From: Xanthostigma xanthostigma
Lineage: Eukaryota > Arthropoda > Insecta > Raphidioptera > Raphidiidae
Reading direction: 5' to 3'
Assembly (NCBI GenBank): GCA_963575645.1
Contig: OY754466.1
Location: 43,804,001-43,868,000, forward strand
Length of the DNA: 64,000 nt
In this document: piece by piece, positions 53,355-63,694 of the stretch
Layout of the letters: every line of letters starts with the position of its first letter
How positions within the stretch are numbered: the stretch's first letter is position 1
Position numbers and translations under genes: made by a program
The notes under the pieces: generated by a model
The model's input: the letters and a program-made list of their open reading frames with translations, nothing else
What the model was told of the DNA's origin: nothing
Database searches by the model: none

Positions 53355-54243
53355 GGACGTAGTCTGGTGTTCGAGTTTTGAAAAAACGAATTTATTTTTT
53401 TTACATTTTTAGTAAGTATAATATATTGAGAAAATACTGTAAAAATTTTAGACCGAAATATGATATATTTACAAAGCTACAGCATATAGTCGAGAGCAGC
53501 AACGGTATTACGGTAAGACTTTTACCTCAATTGTTATCACGTTACCCTTATACTCTCGCAGAGTAGAGCAAACAAATTAGCAGAAAATGATGCCTTTGAA
53601 GAAACGGAAGGTTTACTATACACCAGGCATAGTTGATTAGTGTAAATATTCATTTTTATTTTTTTGTAAGAAATCTGAAATTAAAACTTTAAACGCGTTT
53701 TTCTCAAAACTACGTTTTTCTAAGCGGCGCGGGTGATTGAAACAATTGTATACAACCGATTGCTTTCAGTTTTGCACAGGGTATTCTACACAACAATAGC
53801 TCCGTCCGGTACTAGAATTACTTAATTATAAAAATTATTTCTATTTTTTTTAACCGATTTTTAACGAAAAAATCACGATTTTCTCGTTGTTTTTTTTTTC
53901 TAAAGCCCGCCATTTTGTTATTTATCAATAAAAGTGTTTATTTCTAGTACGGGATAGAGCCGCAAGCCTACGAAACAATAACCAATTTAATTTTTATAAT
54001 TCAGATGACTCCAAGTGACGTTATCACCCGCGCTACCCACCTACCTCCATTTAAAGTTGTCTACTTTAGGTTAAAAAAACAATTATAAAATGGCGTAAAA
54101 TCAAGCAAAAAAAATTTTTTTTTCTTAGTTTACAATATCAGTAAAAACATGTAACAAAATTGAAAACATCGTACATTATTTTGATATTAAAAAAAAATTC
54201 TGAAATAACGGTTGAAAACGAGCCTGAACATAGGACTACGTCC
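53355..54243 (-). mobile_element. TTAA-specific piggyBac-like MITE, copy 3 (inverse)
   Basis: Reverse orientation of the copies at 4650 and 24404, with TTAA at 53351-53354 and 54244-54247. Ends GGACGTAGTC and GACTACGTCC form the inverted termini. Full-length like the others at 889 bp and very similar to them, so the family was recently active. Small frames on both strands are not shared with other copies. Confidence 0.85.
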
Positions 54244-54329
54244 TTAAATAAAATCATGCAAATAACTAAATCGGTAGCAGAATTATTTTTTTTTAATAAT
54301 TTTGTCAGTATTTTGGGCACTACTAGCTG

Positions 54330-54867
54330 AAAGGACTCCGCACAAACCTTATGACAATTGGTTTTAGGTTAATTTGATCCTAAATGGTTCTATTTTATAG
54401 TTTAAAGGTCACTAAGAAAAAGTGCCCATGGGCGCATTGCCTAAAAGCCAATAGATTTTTAGCTACATATATGTTTAGCGAGATTTTAGATATAGGGATA
54501 TCCATTGAATTCAAAAACATGTTCCATGTTCAACGTTTGTGCTTTTTCTTAGAAATAGAAAAATAGTCGAAAACTAGGTAATGTTGGAAGGTGTCACCCT
54601 GTATAAAATAATAATGTCATATTCGGATTCAGCGCACTCGAAAACATTTTTCTAGAGCCTAGGATTTTTCAAGATTGTGAATTCAATGGATATTCCTATA
54701 TCTAAAATCTCGCTAAACATATCTGTAGCTAAAAATCTGTTGGTTTTTAGGCTATGCGCCCGTATATAGATACACTGTTTCTTAGTGACCTTTAAACTAT
54801 AAAATAAAACCATTTTCGATCAATTTAATCGAGAACCAAATCCCATAAGGTTTGTGCGGGGTCCTTT
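54330..54867. repeat. Long-TIR element with AAAGGACYCCGCAC ends
   Basis: Arms 54330-54513 and 54678-54867 are inverse copies, from AAAGGACTCCGCACAAACC at the outer left to ATATCCATTGAATTC at the inner side. They are diverged by several substitutions and small gaps. The centre (54514-54677) is AT-rich. No TSD was recognised. Confidence 0.75.
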
Positions 54868-54904
54868 ATACAAATTAGAGAGAAGTATCGATTACTTACA
54901 TTCG

Positions 54905-55114
54905 TCTTTTTTTTAAATGAAACTTCTTTAAGTCCGGTAGGATAAATTTGTCTTGATCAGAGGAAAAGTGAAATGCTTCCCCTTCTCCAACCGGCAGTTA
55001 AAAGGAAAGAATCGTTTCTACTCTGTCTGTCAAAGCATCATACGGATTCTACACGCATGCGCAGTGCGTAGTGTGTATACGTAGCATTTTCTCTAGCTAT
55101 CTTGTAGTAGCAAT
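54905..55114 (+). mobile_element. Family E2 element, copy 2, split by hAT
   Basis: AATGAAACTTCTTTAAGTCC, AGAGGAAAAGTGAAATGC, GAATCGTTTCTACTCT and ACACGCATGCGCAGTGCG follow the order at 38757-38940. A hAT element starts at 55115; sequence after 55934 (TGATGCTTGCTGAACGG) would be the continuation, but I could not match it. Confidence 0.5.
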
Positions 55115-55926
55115 TAGTGATGTGTCCACATGACTCTTTATTGGGAGCTGGCTCCGTGTGCTCCGCTCATTAAAAAAAGTCGCTCAGAGGGAGTCGTTTA
55201 AAGGAACGACACTAGACAGTACGCACTACACAAGAGTGCAGACTGCAGAGGTGTGAAGGAGTCACTTAGCATTGCACAGCACAATACACACACTCAGCTC
55301 TGAGCTCATTTTCATATGATTCTGATCTTATATTATTATTCGCATTTCGGATAAAGTATAATAAAAAGCTTAACAATAATAATGTTTATTGTTGCAATAT
55401 TATATCCGTCAATGTGAATGGTTTAAGACACTGTAAACAGTGCGTCATTCAACATTAAACGACTCAGCAAAGATAACTCCGTACGTGCAAAATTCACTAG
55501 TGCCTCAGTGGCCTGTGCTGTGTGCGCTCTGTAAATGTGCGAATGCAACAGTACAGAATAGATCAGCACAGAGCAATGGCGCTCGGAGTGAGTCATTCTT
55601 AAAAAATTGGTTGTCTGTAAAGTCGGTTTACGGACGATAGTTTTACGTGATAACGTATTCCGCTCGAATATCATATTTAATAATACATAACCTAAATTTG
55701 TGTAGCTGTCAAACTTGGGCCGATCGTGCTTCTCTATCGCTTATACTGCGCTCTCGCTTGCACGCACAGGGTCAGGCGGAACGTTACGGCGTTACACTTT
55801 TTCGTGCGTGCAGCTGGTGTTTCATCAATTTATAAGACGTTATCACATCAAAAAAGAGCGACTCGCTCCGCTCCGAGAAAGGAGTCGTTCATTATAAACG
55901 ACTCGCTCAGGAGCGACACATCACTA
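55115..55926. mobile_element. hAT element with TAGTGATGTGTC ends
   Basis: Starts TAGTGATGTGTCCACATGAC and ends GAGCGACACATCACTA, with a perfect 8-bp TSD GTAGCAAT (55107-55114 and 55927-55934). GAGTCG/CGACTC words dominate both ends. An element X copy (55606-55849) is nested in it. No transposase frame is present. Confidence 0.9.
55606..55849 (-). mobile_element. Element X, copy 2 (short, inverse)
   Basis: Starts ATTGGTTGTCTGTAAAGTCG and ends ACGTTATCACATC, the inverse of 52161-52763. It shares AAACTATCGTCCGTAAACCG and CTGACCCTGTGCGTG-type blocks with that copy, but lacks most of its middle. It is flanked by A-rich strings on both sides. Confidence 0.7.
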
Positions 55927-55934
55927 GTAGCAAT

Positions 55935-56215
55935 TGATGCTTGCTGAACGGAACACTCGCGGCACCGTGGCATTGTCGTCTCTTGTTTGAAAAATCTCGT
56001 GCGCCGTTTGTCTTTTTTATGTACGTTCAAAAACGTTGAAAGTAGCTAGCGCTACGGTGTTTTAGATACAGCTAGCGAAGATGGGGTGTCATCGATACAG
56101 GAAATCCGAGTTCCTGTCTGTCGATAGATTCCATTAAGCGTTCGATGCTGTCAAATCAGGGCTAAGCAAAAGCAGTTTCGAACTGATTCGTCACTATAGC
56201 TAGAGCCGTTCCAAA
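55935..56215. other. Unassigned spacer
   Basis: No repeat terminus or frame was recognised. Confidence 0.35.
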
Positions 56216-56370
56216 TCAGCGGTCCCGCCCGGTTTCACCCGGGTGCAAATGAACGACTGGGGAAGGAAGGGACGCACATTCATCTTAGTTTACCGAGATG
56301 AATGTTGTGTCCAAACTTTATAATGATCGGAGTTACCGTTCAAAAGGTTTTGTTTTTGTTTAGAATTCGA
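56216..56370 (-). mobile_element. Helitron-like 3' end fragment
   Basis: The minus-strand hairpin CCCGG..CCGGG and GGCGGGACCGCTGA at 56216 represent the family 3' end with CTAG mutated. Similarity to the family ends near 56350. The rest of the element is missing. Confidence 0.65.
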
Positions 56371-56627
56371 CTTATTTTTTATTGGGACTGTAACGGATCA
56401 ACCTCCTTAACAATTCCAGATAAATATCAAGGCCATGGTCAAACCTGTCAAACTCCTATGCTCGAAATGTGCCTACCTTATTCTAATTTCCTAAAAATTC
56501 CTTCATTCGTCCATTGCTATTAAGTTTAAGTTTAAAATTGTAGAAAATAACGGGAAGTGTTGTAGAAAAAAATAGTAATGGTGCGAATGGCGTCTGTTAT
56601 GACATAAAGTCGAGAAACCGATGTTAA

Positions 56628-56680
<53 letters not shown>

Positions 56681-56756
56681 GAAACACTCTGCATACGAGA
56701 GCTCACTGAAATGTGAATGGCTGATGGTGAAAGTAAAATCTCAATTATTATAAAAA
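56371..56756. repeat. Unassigned, with (ATT)n microsatellite
   Basis: About 16 uninterrupted ATT units cover 56631-56677. The remaining sequence has no recognised feature; the poly-Asn frame on the minus strand is the microsatellite read through. Confidence 0.6.
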
Positions 56757-57480
56757 GGGGAATTATAAAACGGTCGAATAAAAAAAAATTTGGTGACTGA
56801 TGATGAGATACTGTTTTAATAACTTGAGATATTAAAATAATAGTTGGGTGACTAAATTACTAAATGAGCGACTATAATGCCTTCGGTAATTTTGAAGCAG
56901 ATATCTTCTTTTGTTTTTACTTTTTATTTCTTTTTTCACTTTGAGACTACAACTTAAAACTCACATTTTCATGAAGATTGAAAACCACCGCTTTTTTTGA
57001 TAAAGGGGTATGCGAATTGTCTCGCAGTGAAACGCGATGGGACAAAGGTGGAGTTTTAAAAACACAATTCCGGGGTGAACGATAACGGGGTATGCGAATT
57101 AAATAGTTAATTGTTTGAATAGAGCTGCGTTTTATAAAAAATGTATATTTAATTGACAGTCAATTAAATATATATTTTTTAGAAAACTATTAACAAAATG
57201 CTGCTCAAACAAATATTAGGTCGCTCAAATATTATGAAGTTTCCTATTTTGTATTTTAAGTAACTCAAATGGATGTTTGTAAGTTGCTGTTCTGTTGATT
57301 TCTCGTCACGCGCAGTCAGTCGCTCAGTAGTAATTTAGTCGCTCACTTAGTAATTTAGTCACCCAACTATTATTTTCTCGTCACGCGCAGTCAGTCGCTC
57401 AATTAGTAATACAGTAACCCAAATTGATTATTTTTGTCACCCAAAATTGTAATTTACAGTCACTCGTTTAAATACTACCC
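56757..57480 (+). mobile_element. Mutator-like MITE, family G, copy 3
   Basis: Starts GGGGAATTATAAAACGGTCG and ends GTCACTCGTTTAAATACTACCC; a perfect 9-bp TSD TTATAAAAA lies at 56748-56756 and 57481-57489. Only one TTCCGGGGTGAACG unit remains, and the internal hairpin has lost most of its right arm. It lacks the PIF-like foldback present in copy 1 at the CCCCGTTATCG-equivalent site. Confidence 0.9.
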
Positions 57481-57489
57481 TTATAAAAA

Positions 57490-58045
57490 TGTGACCTTCA
57501 CGAGTCGCCACTGTTAAATATGTCGTGAAGCGACAGCTCGGCGGCAGCAGAGCTCGATGTCACTAATAGGTAAATTAAGTGTATCCATCTGTATGTATTA
57601 TCGTGCATATTGGCTTGATTGAATCAGTTTATGCGCTCCCCCCGGAGCTCCCCCGGCACGGCTTTCGAGCGGCCGACACCCACACACGATGCGGCGCGCG
57701 CGAGCAACGCCCGGAGACTTTGTTGTGATACAGTCGCGGCAGCCTGCGAGCTGCACTTTCTCAATAACTATTATTGCACTGCATGCTACAGGCTGTAACA
57801 AATGTCGTAAGTCGTCTAAAAGAGAAATAGGAGAACACAAGTGTGAAGTTGCCGTTTCTCTCCTTGTAGGCAGCCATTAACGTCCGGCTTTTTGAGCTCC
57901 TGCATGATTTCTTTTTCTATCGTGAAGTTACTCGCGATATCTCGAGCAATTCTATCAATAGCCGCAGATTCGGGCAGTATATCTTATACAAGGATAACTA
58001 GAGCAATTCGATTAATAGTATAGGTAAACTATATGTGTTGGTTAG
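57490..58045 (+). other. Unassigned; CpG-rich patch at 57630-57760
   Basis: CCCCCGGAGCTCCCCCGGCAC, GAGCGGCCGAC and GATGCGGCGCGCGCGAGC words make a short CpG-rich block in otherwise AT-rich DNA. Frames of 63 and 80 codons on opposite strands are not recognisable. It could be a regulatory patch or exon of an unknown gene. Confidence 0.25.
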
Positions 58046-59099
58046 AGTACGATAACACGATGTGCAAAATATCCACTGGAAATACACAATTATTATTTTA
58101 TATAACATATAACTGTGTTATCAGCCGTTTTAAGTGCGGAAAATTGATTTTCATAAATTAATTTTTTTTGCACAGTGAAAAAGGGATGGAATTTGGGGGA
58201 GTTCTTTAAATAACAATTACGGGGTCATGTAGATGCGACGGCGTTTTTTTGCGCGGTGAAAAGAAGGCGTTTGACGGGAGTTTTTTAAAAATTAATTACG
58301 GGGTCGTGTCGATGCGATGGCGTTTTTTTGCGCAGTGAAAAGAAGGCGTTTGGGGGGAGTTCTTCAATAAACAATAGGTCATATGCATGAGACTCCAAAT
58401 TGGTTAAAATTTTTATTTTGAAATATATTTTAGTTCCTGATTATATCGTAATGGTTATTTTATTAATCTACTCACTGAAAAAAATACAAATAATAAAATA
58501 GAAACGTAGAAAATACGCGCTATTTTCGAATTTTCAAAACGCAGCGTGACGTCAGAGTATATATCAATAACAGTTTCCATGGCGACTGGGTCGTCTCACA
58601 GTAAGATTACGTCAGTATTTAGAGAAAACAACAAATAAACTTCCTTTAGAACAGTGACAATTTGACATCAAGGTTGGTATGCATCATATATCGTGACGTC
58701 ACATAAGCCCGCCAACATGGCCGATTGTTTAAACTGTCTATTTTTGAATGTGAAATTTAATATTTTTTTTTAATGATAATAAGTATTACATTTTTAAATG
58801 ATTATCAATTTTTTTCCGTGTTATGGTTGACTAAATAATTTATTAAAAATATAAAAAAATACATGCATATGACCTATTACGAGATAGTAATACAGTAGTT
58901 CTACAGCAGTTGCTATGACGTATATATGTGATGTCTGATTGGTTAGATTAAAAAAATGACAGGGAAAGACGAAAAGTAGTTCCATTTTTTTACGTATTTT
59001 TGAGAAATTTGTGAATAACCCGCAGTTTTTTTGGAACATCAAAATTTAGCATTTTCTATGTCAAAATGTCAAAATTTGTGCACATCGAGTTATCGTACT
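58046..59099. mobile_element. TIR element with AGTACGATAAC ends and internal tandem units
   Basis: AGTACGATAACACGATGTGC on the left and the inverse of AGTACGATAACTCGATGTGC on the right form clear inverted ends. Three units of about 80 bp at 58165-58380 carry GCGCAGTGAAAAGAAGGCG, GGGAGTTCTT and AATTACGGGGTC, recalling the tandem units of family G. No coding frame is present. TSD not resolved. Confidence 0.75.
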
Positions 59100-59604
59100 G
59101 GACCCTGACTATTTTATAAAAATTCGTTTAGCTGTTCATTAGCTACTCCGATTCGTTGAAGTTCCACTGTATTCTGTTCTAATGTCCTTCCCTGAATGCA
59201 GGCACATCCGATTTCAATGATTAACGCCACCAGACGATTGTCGGTTATTTATATTGCTCAAGATGCAAGTTAAATTCGATTCATTACTGCCCCCCCTCCC
59301 CATCGAAGCAACCTGCCCCCATCCTTCGTCGCGTCGATGCATAGGTTATAGCCTGTCTATACTCTTTTGCACCAGCGATATTAAAGAATTAAACGATTTT
59401 TGAAGTGATTACTCTGCTGTAAATTTCTTATTTGGATTCTTTTAAACTGACTCAAAAAAGAGGTTAGCAATTCGACACGTAAATTTATATTTTATCACGT
59501 TTTTATTAACTCGCTTTTCTTGTATGTCGGGTGTAAGTTTGCAATTGATTTTAAACTAGCTTCCTGATGAAATAGACACTTGACATTTTTAACATAACTC
59601 AGCA
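59100..59604. other. Unassigned DNA
   Basis: No bounded repeat or gene was recognised. A short run CTGCCCCCCCTCCCC lies at 59287. Confidence 0.35.
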
Positions 59605-59607
59605 TTA

Positions 59608-60074
59608 AGGCCGCTGCACACGAGGCTAGAAATGCTGCTAGAAACGCTGCTAGCAGTTCTGCTAGCCGGTAGGCTGGGTACGAAGCTAGAAATGACGTCA
59701 CTGCGGGCTGGCCTGCTAGCTCACAAGATAGGTTTTAAAATTAGAACAAGGGCTATTTTCCCTGCGAGATTTGCTGCTAGGTATGAGCAAGAACCAATCA
59801 GGAAGCAGTATCTTGTCACGTGGGCACTTGAACAAACATCCACAAGCCAACATGGTGTCGCATTCTATTCAGTCAGACAACAGACACGTTTTGCTCTTTG
59901 TTTATATTCGAACTGTCACTGCGCGCGCACCAGATCTATCCACAAATCAAGCTTGAAAAATAGTCTCGTGTGAAGCGAGCACTAAACAGCAATCAAGAAA
60001 ACCAGCCCTAGAAAACTAGTAGGCAAATCTAGCAAAGAATCTAGCAGCGTTTCTAGCCTCGTGTGTAGCGGCTT
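59608..60074. mobile_element. PIF/Harbinger-like MITE, copy 1
   Basis: Starts AGGCCGCTGCACACGAGGC and ends GCCTCGTGTGTAGCGGCTT, flanked by TTA (59605-59607 and 60075-60077). Subterminal CTAGAAACGCTGCTAGCAG words are inverted at the right. A 3-bp TWA duplication and GGCC-type ends fit PIF/Harbinger. Internal frames are not shared intact with the second copy. Confidence 0.85.
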
Positions 60075-60206
60075 TTAGATGACAACACAAGAAAATACAA
60101 AAAAAGAAAAAAAATAATGAAAGAAATAAAAAAATGAATAATTTAATAGATACACAATATAATTCATTCTTATTTGTTTACCGTTGTAAGGCACCTTACA
60201 TCAATC

Positions 60207-60278
60207 GGTCCATAGCTCAGTTGGTTAGAGCGTCGTGCTAATAACGCAAAGGTCACTGGTTCGATCCCCCATGCGACA
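60207..60278 (+). pseudogene. tRNA-Ile(AAU)-like head of a SINE-like foldback
   Basis: GGTCCATAGCTCAGTTGG, TTAGAGCGTCGTG, anticodon loop CTAATAA (AAT) and GGTTCGATCCCC match insect tRNA-Ile in order and spacing. The T-stem and acceptor 3' strand are broken and one anticodon-stem pair is lost, so it is not a functional tRNA, but both pol III boxes are intact. A long foldback follows at 60341. Confidence 0.7.
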
Positions 60279-60340
60279 TGTAATAACTTTATGTTATTAC
60301 GAGTATTTTTGTTTGTTTTTTTTACTAAAAAGTATAAAAA

Positions 60341-60650
60341 TAATAATAGAAATAAAAAACATTTTTAATATTCCACGATTAAAAAAGCGAACTAAAAAGT
60401 ATAAATTAATTTCTTTACAGACAGATTTTTAGCTTGTAGGATTTGAAACGAAAAACGTGGGGCGCATGCGACAATTATATAAGAAGCGCAATGAAAAAAT
60501 CTATTTATGAGATAAAACGAATAATGCGCCCCACGTTTTTCGTTTTAAATCTAACAAGTTAAAAATCTGTCTGTAAAGAAATTATTTTATACTTTTTAGT
60601 TCGTTTTAATAACGTGGTATATTAAAAATGTGTTTTTATTTCTATTATAA
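60341..60650 (+). repeat. Foldback body behind the tRNA-Ile-like head
   Basis: Arm 60341-60466 (TAATAATAGAAATAAAAAAC to GAAAAACGTGGGGCGCA) is repeated in inverse at 60535-60650 with a 68-bp loop. Arms differ by a few bases. The innermost GTGGGGCGC/GCGCCCCAC and the GAACTAAAAAGTATAAA-type text resemble the foldback at 44450-44815, which also has a tRNA-like head. Confidence 0.8.
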
Positions 60651-61176
60651 TTTACATATATATCGGCTCATCGTTTTGTTTTCTAGTTTTGTATTAAACT
60701 ATTGGAGAAGAAGGCGGTTAATAACGTGCTGACTACGCATTGAAAAGTCTGTTAACTGTCGAGTCGGGACGCGGATTGATACAGTTTGAGTACTTCTGAT
60801 TTTCTACGGCGGCGGCATAAAGTGTTGATTGCGCGGCGCTCCAGTCTCGTGAGTTAATGAGATTTGCGCCGACTTAACAGCCGGTGCAATCCTTTAACCT
60901 GGCTTTTACCGAAAGTCGGCGATAGCTAATATATGCAGTGCATTTATTTAAACACAGGTATAGTGAGTCAGTGTGTGCAGCATTAATCTAAATGCAATTA
61001 AAACAGTGAGGCTATAAAAAATGAACATATTGCTGTTTCTCATTAGTAATAATTATTACAAACTCAATATGGCCTTTATTTGATTTCAATTCGTCTAGCA
61101 GTTACAGAGATACAAATTACAAACTATTAAAAACATCTTCGGTACCAACCGTGTTTATCTGCATATATTTTATCTA
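60651..61176. other. Unassigned; weak CpG-rich patch
   Basis: 60770-60920 is modestly CpG-rich (GATTGCGCGGCGCTCCAG) and AACACAG|GTATAGTGAG at 60957 could act as a splice donor. Support is weak. No gene or repeat terminus was recognised. Confidence 0.25.
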
Positions 61177-61695
61177 CTAGCTGTTGCCCGCGAATCCGCA
61201 CGCTATTGTGATGAAAGACGGTAGCGATAAAAGCAGTGGAACTTTCGACTATATATGAACAAAAAAAATACCTAAGCAAACAAAAAAGTGTGATCTAACT
61301 GCTAGAAAACAATTTTTTAAAGTGGGCTTTGAGACAGCCATCCGCAATAGCCCGCTCGCGCGTTCTGAGCCCGCGCGACAGGCAGCCTTTGTGGCATTAA
61401 GTCGTTGGAAGGGGAAGCGGTGAATGGAAGTTTCGACTTTCGGGTTAAAGTCCCGAACAGTGACATTTGAAAGTAAATTTTTCTTATATAGTATTGTAAC
61501 TGTAACAATGCGAAATCTAATTATTGATATCAATTTTTTTTTAAATGCGGATGTATTTTGAGGAACTACAATTTTTTTATTGCCTAAGTTACTCTTTATA
61601 ACATTAGCTATCTGCAGTGAAAGTCCCGTCAAAATCGGTCCAGTCGTTTAGGAAATTAGCCGGAACAAACAGACAGACAAAAACTTTAAAAATTG
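61177..61695 (-). mobile_element. Helitron-like element with GCGGGCAACAGCTAG end
   Basis: On the minus strand it ends GCGGGCAACAGCTAG|T at 61177, and AAAATCGGTCCAGTCG with GAACAAACAGACAGAC near 61630-61678 is a combination I know from common lepidopteran Helitron-like repeats. The exact 5' end is not clear. The 127-codon minus frame within it (61249-61632) does not resemble Rep/helicase. Confidence 0.5.
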
Positions 61696-62181
61696 TTTTT
61701 TGTTATCAGTACCGTATACCTATATACTTTCATATGCATTTAGTAAAAAGCTGTTATTTTGACATTACAAACACAAACTTGTTTATTTATCTGTATAATT
61801 AACACAGTGCGATTTTTGTTAGTTTGTGTGTATGTGAAGAGTAATCTCCAGAACCACTGCACCAATTTGAAAAATTATTTCACCACTATTTAGAACGAAC
61901 CTTCAGGATGAACGTAGGCTATATATTATCGCGTGAAAATAAAGCGCTTTTCGTGGAGACCAATTTGCAACGTAAGTTGACGAAAAAACGGTGGCAATCT
62001 ACAAATTCGGGCAAAGACGAACCGGGCTACTATAGTACTTCATATAACCAGGCTGCTTATTTTCCGTGTACTATATATTATATACTAATCTCACACGGCA
62101 AAAATGAGATAGGTATTGTGTTAAATATAATATGGTCTGTAATAGGTGGTGCGTGATGCTTGGCGTACCTATATGTGCACC
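61696..62181. other. Unassigned, probably repeat-derived
   Basis: TGAAGAGTAATCTCCAGAAC, ACGAACCTTCAGG and CGCGTGAAAATAAAGCGC resemble the inner part of repeats with an AATCTCCAGAACCACTGC phrase, but no ends were found. The 82-codon frame (61908-62156) is not recognised. Confidence 0.3.
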
Positions 62182-62184
62182 TAA

Positions 62185-62630
62185 AGGCCGCTGCACACGC
62201 GAGGCTAGAAGCGCCGCTAGGAGTTCTGCTAGCCGGTAGGCTGGGTACGATGCTGGAAATGACGTCACTGCGGGCTGGCCTGCTAGCTCACAACATAGGT
62301 TTTAGAATTAGAACAGGGGGCTATTTTCCTGGCTAGATTTGCTGCTAGGTATGAGCAAGAACCAATCAGGAAGCAGTATCTTGTCACGTGGGCACTTGAA
62401 CAAACATCCACAAACCAACATGGCTTCATTATGCTCAGAGCCAGACAACAGACACGTTTATATTCGAACTGTCACTGCGCGCGCACCAGATCTATCCACA
62501 AATAAAGCTTGAAAAATTGTCTCGTGTGAAGCGAGCACTTAACAGCAATCAAGAAAACCAGCGCTAGAAAACTAGTAGGCAAATCTAGCAAGGAATCTAG
62601 CAGCGTTTCTAGCCTCGTGTGCAGCGGCTT
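62185..62630. mobile_element. PIF/Harbinger-like MITE, copy 2
   Basis: Starts AGGCCGCTGCACACGCGAGG and ends GCCTCGTGTGCAGCGGCTT, with TAA on both sides (62182-62184 and 62631-62633). It is closely similar to 59608-60074 throughout, including ATGAGCAAGAACCAATCAGG, with small gaps. Confidence 0.85.
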
Positions 62631-62633
62631 TAA

Positions 62634-63046
62634 CATTGCGTGTACCTGTACATCCTGCAGATGTACCAGCAAGACATAATATAGATTTGATCTTGTTTTC
62701 GCGACTGAAAAGAATTTAAATGGAAATAGTTGCGCTACCAACTCTAGAACACTGCATACCCCTGTCCTATTCTTATATCCGGAACGGTTGCACTCTGTTC
62801 ACAATAAAAATACAAATAAAGCAAAATATCCCTAGGTATTTACGTTGTCTTTTCTTTTATCTACAATGCATATAATATATACGTTTAAAAATGTTAGACA
62901 ATATGAATATTATTGCTGCGCTACATATTAAAATACTATTAACTGGAAACGCTTTTCCGAGTAGGAACCACGAAAGGTATCGAAGTTTGATGGTTTAGGA
63001 ACCAATTGAAACGTGCTTCAAAGAATATTATTTGAAGATTTAGAAA
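62634..63046. other. Unassigned DNA
   Basis: No gene or bounded repeat was recognised. Confidence 0.35.
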
Positions 63047-63048
63047 TA

Positions 63049-63692
63049 CAGTTGACCCACGGTGATCCGACAAACGTTTTGCAAGGCGGTGTCGGATAAT
63101 CGAATTTGTCGGACTATAGAGTACCTACTGCCAACGTCCCCTTGTAGTCCGGAACTTTTTTTAAAAGGAGTACCTTTGTAATCCAACAAATAATATATAA
63201 AGCTGAAGAGTTTGTTTGTTTGGTTGAACGCGCTAATCACAGGAACTACTAGTTCGAATTGGACACTTTTTTTTGTCGGATAGCCCATTTATCGAGGAAG
63301 GCTATAGGCTATATAATATCACGCTATGACCAATAGGAGCGGAGCATCAATGAAAAATGTTGCAAAATGTAACTCAAAATTTGTCCGTCCGACAGAAACT
63401 TTTGAACGGTCACTCCGATCATCATGAAATTTGGACACAACATTCATCTCGGTAAACTAAGATGAACGTGCGTACTCATGTCCCTCCCTTCCCCATTCGT
63501 TCTTTTCCACCCGGGTTAAACCGGGCGGGATCGTTAGTACACTATAAATTAACGGTAAGATCAAATCTATATTATGTATACCTACTACATAACATACAAT
63601 ATGGGACTTAGCTAATTTAACTATTGTTATAGGAATGTCGGATTATAGGAGGTGCCGGATTAGACAGGGGCCGGATTATCGCTGGTCAACTG
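63049..63692. mobile_element. pogo/Tigger-like MITE split by a Helitron
   Basis: CAGTTGACCCACGGTGATCC at the left and GCTGGTCAACTG at the right, with TA on both sides (63047-63048 and 63693-63694). GTCGGATAATCG/GTCGGATTATAGG words lie near both ends, as in 24035-24370. A plus-strand Helitron occupies about 63189-63537. Without it the element is about 295 bp. Confidence 0.8.
63189..63537 (+). mobile_element. Helitron-like element nested in pogo-like MITE
   Basis: Begins within TAATATATAAAGCTGAAGAG (the first bases TCTATAC are lost) and ends with CCGGGTTAAACCGGGCGGG and a mutated TTAG|T at 63534-63537. It is the short form, without a tRNA-like segment. Confidence 0.75.
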
Positions 63693-63694
63693 TA

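Noticed and set aside
56503-56706. Poly-asparagine protein frame
   Set aside because: It is the (ATT)n microsatellite read on the minus strand.
60207-60278. Functional tRNA-Ile gene
   Set aside because: Anticodon AAT and both pol III boxes are present, but the T-stem, acceptor stem and one anticodon-stem pair are broken, and a foldback follows, so it is listed as a tRNA-derived head.
61249-61632. 127-codon minus-strand frame
   Set aside because: Lies inside a Helitron-like repeat and shows no Rep, helicase or other motif.
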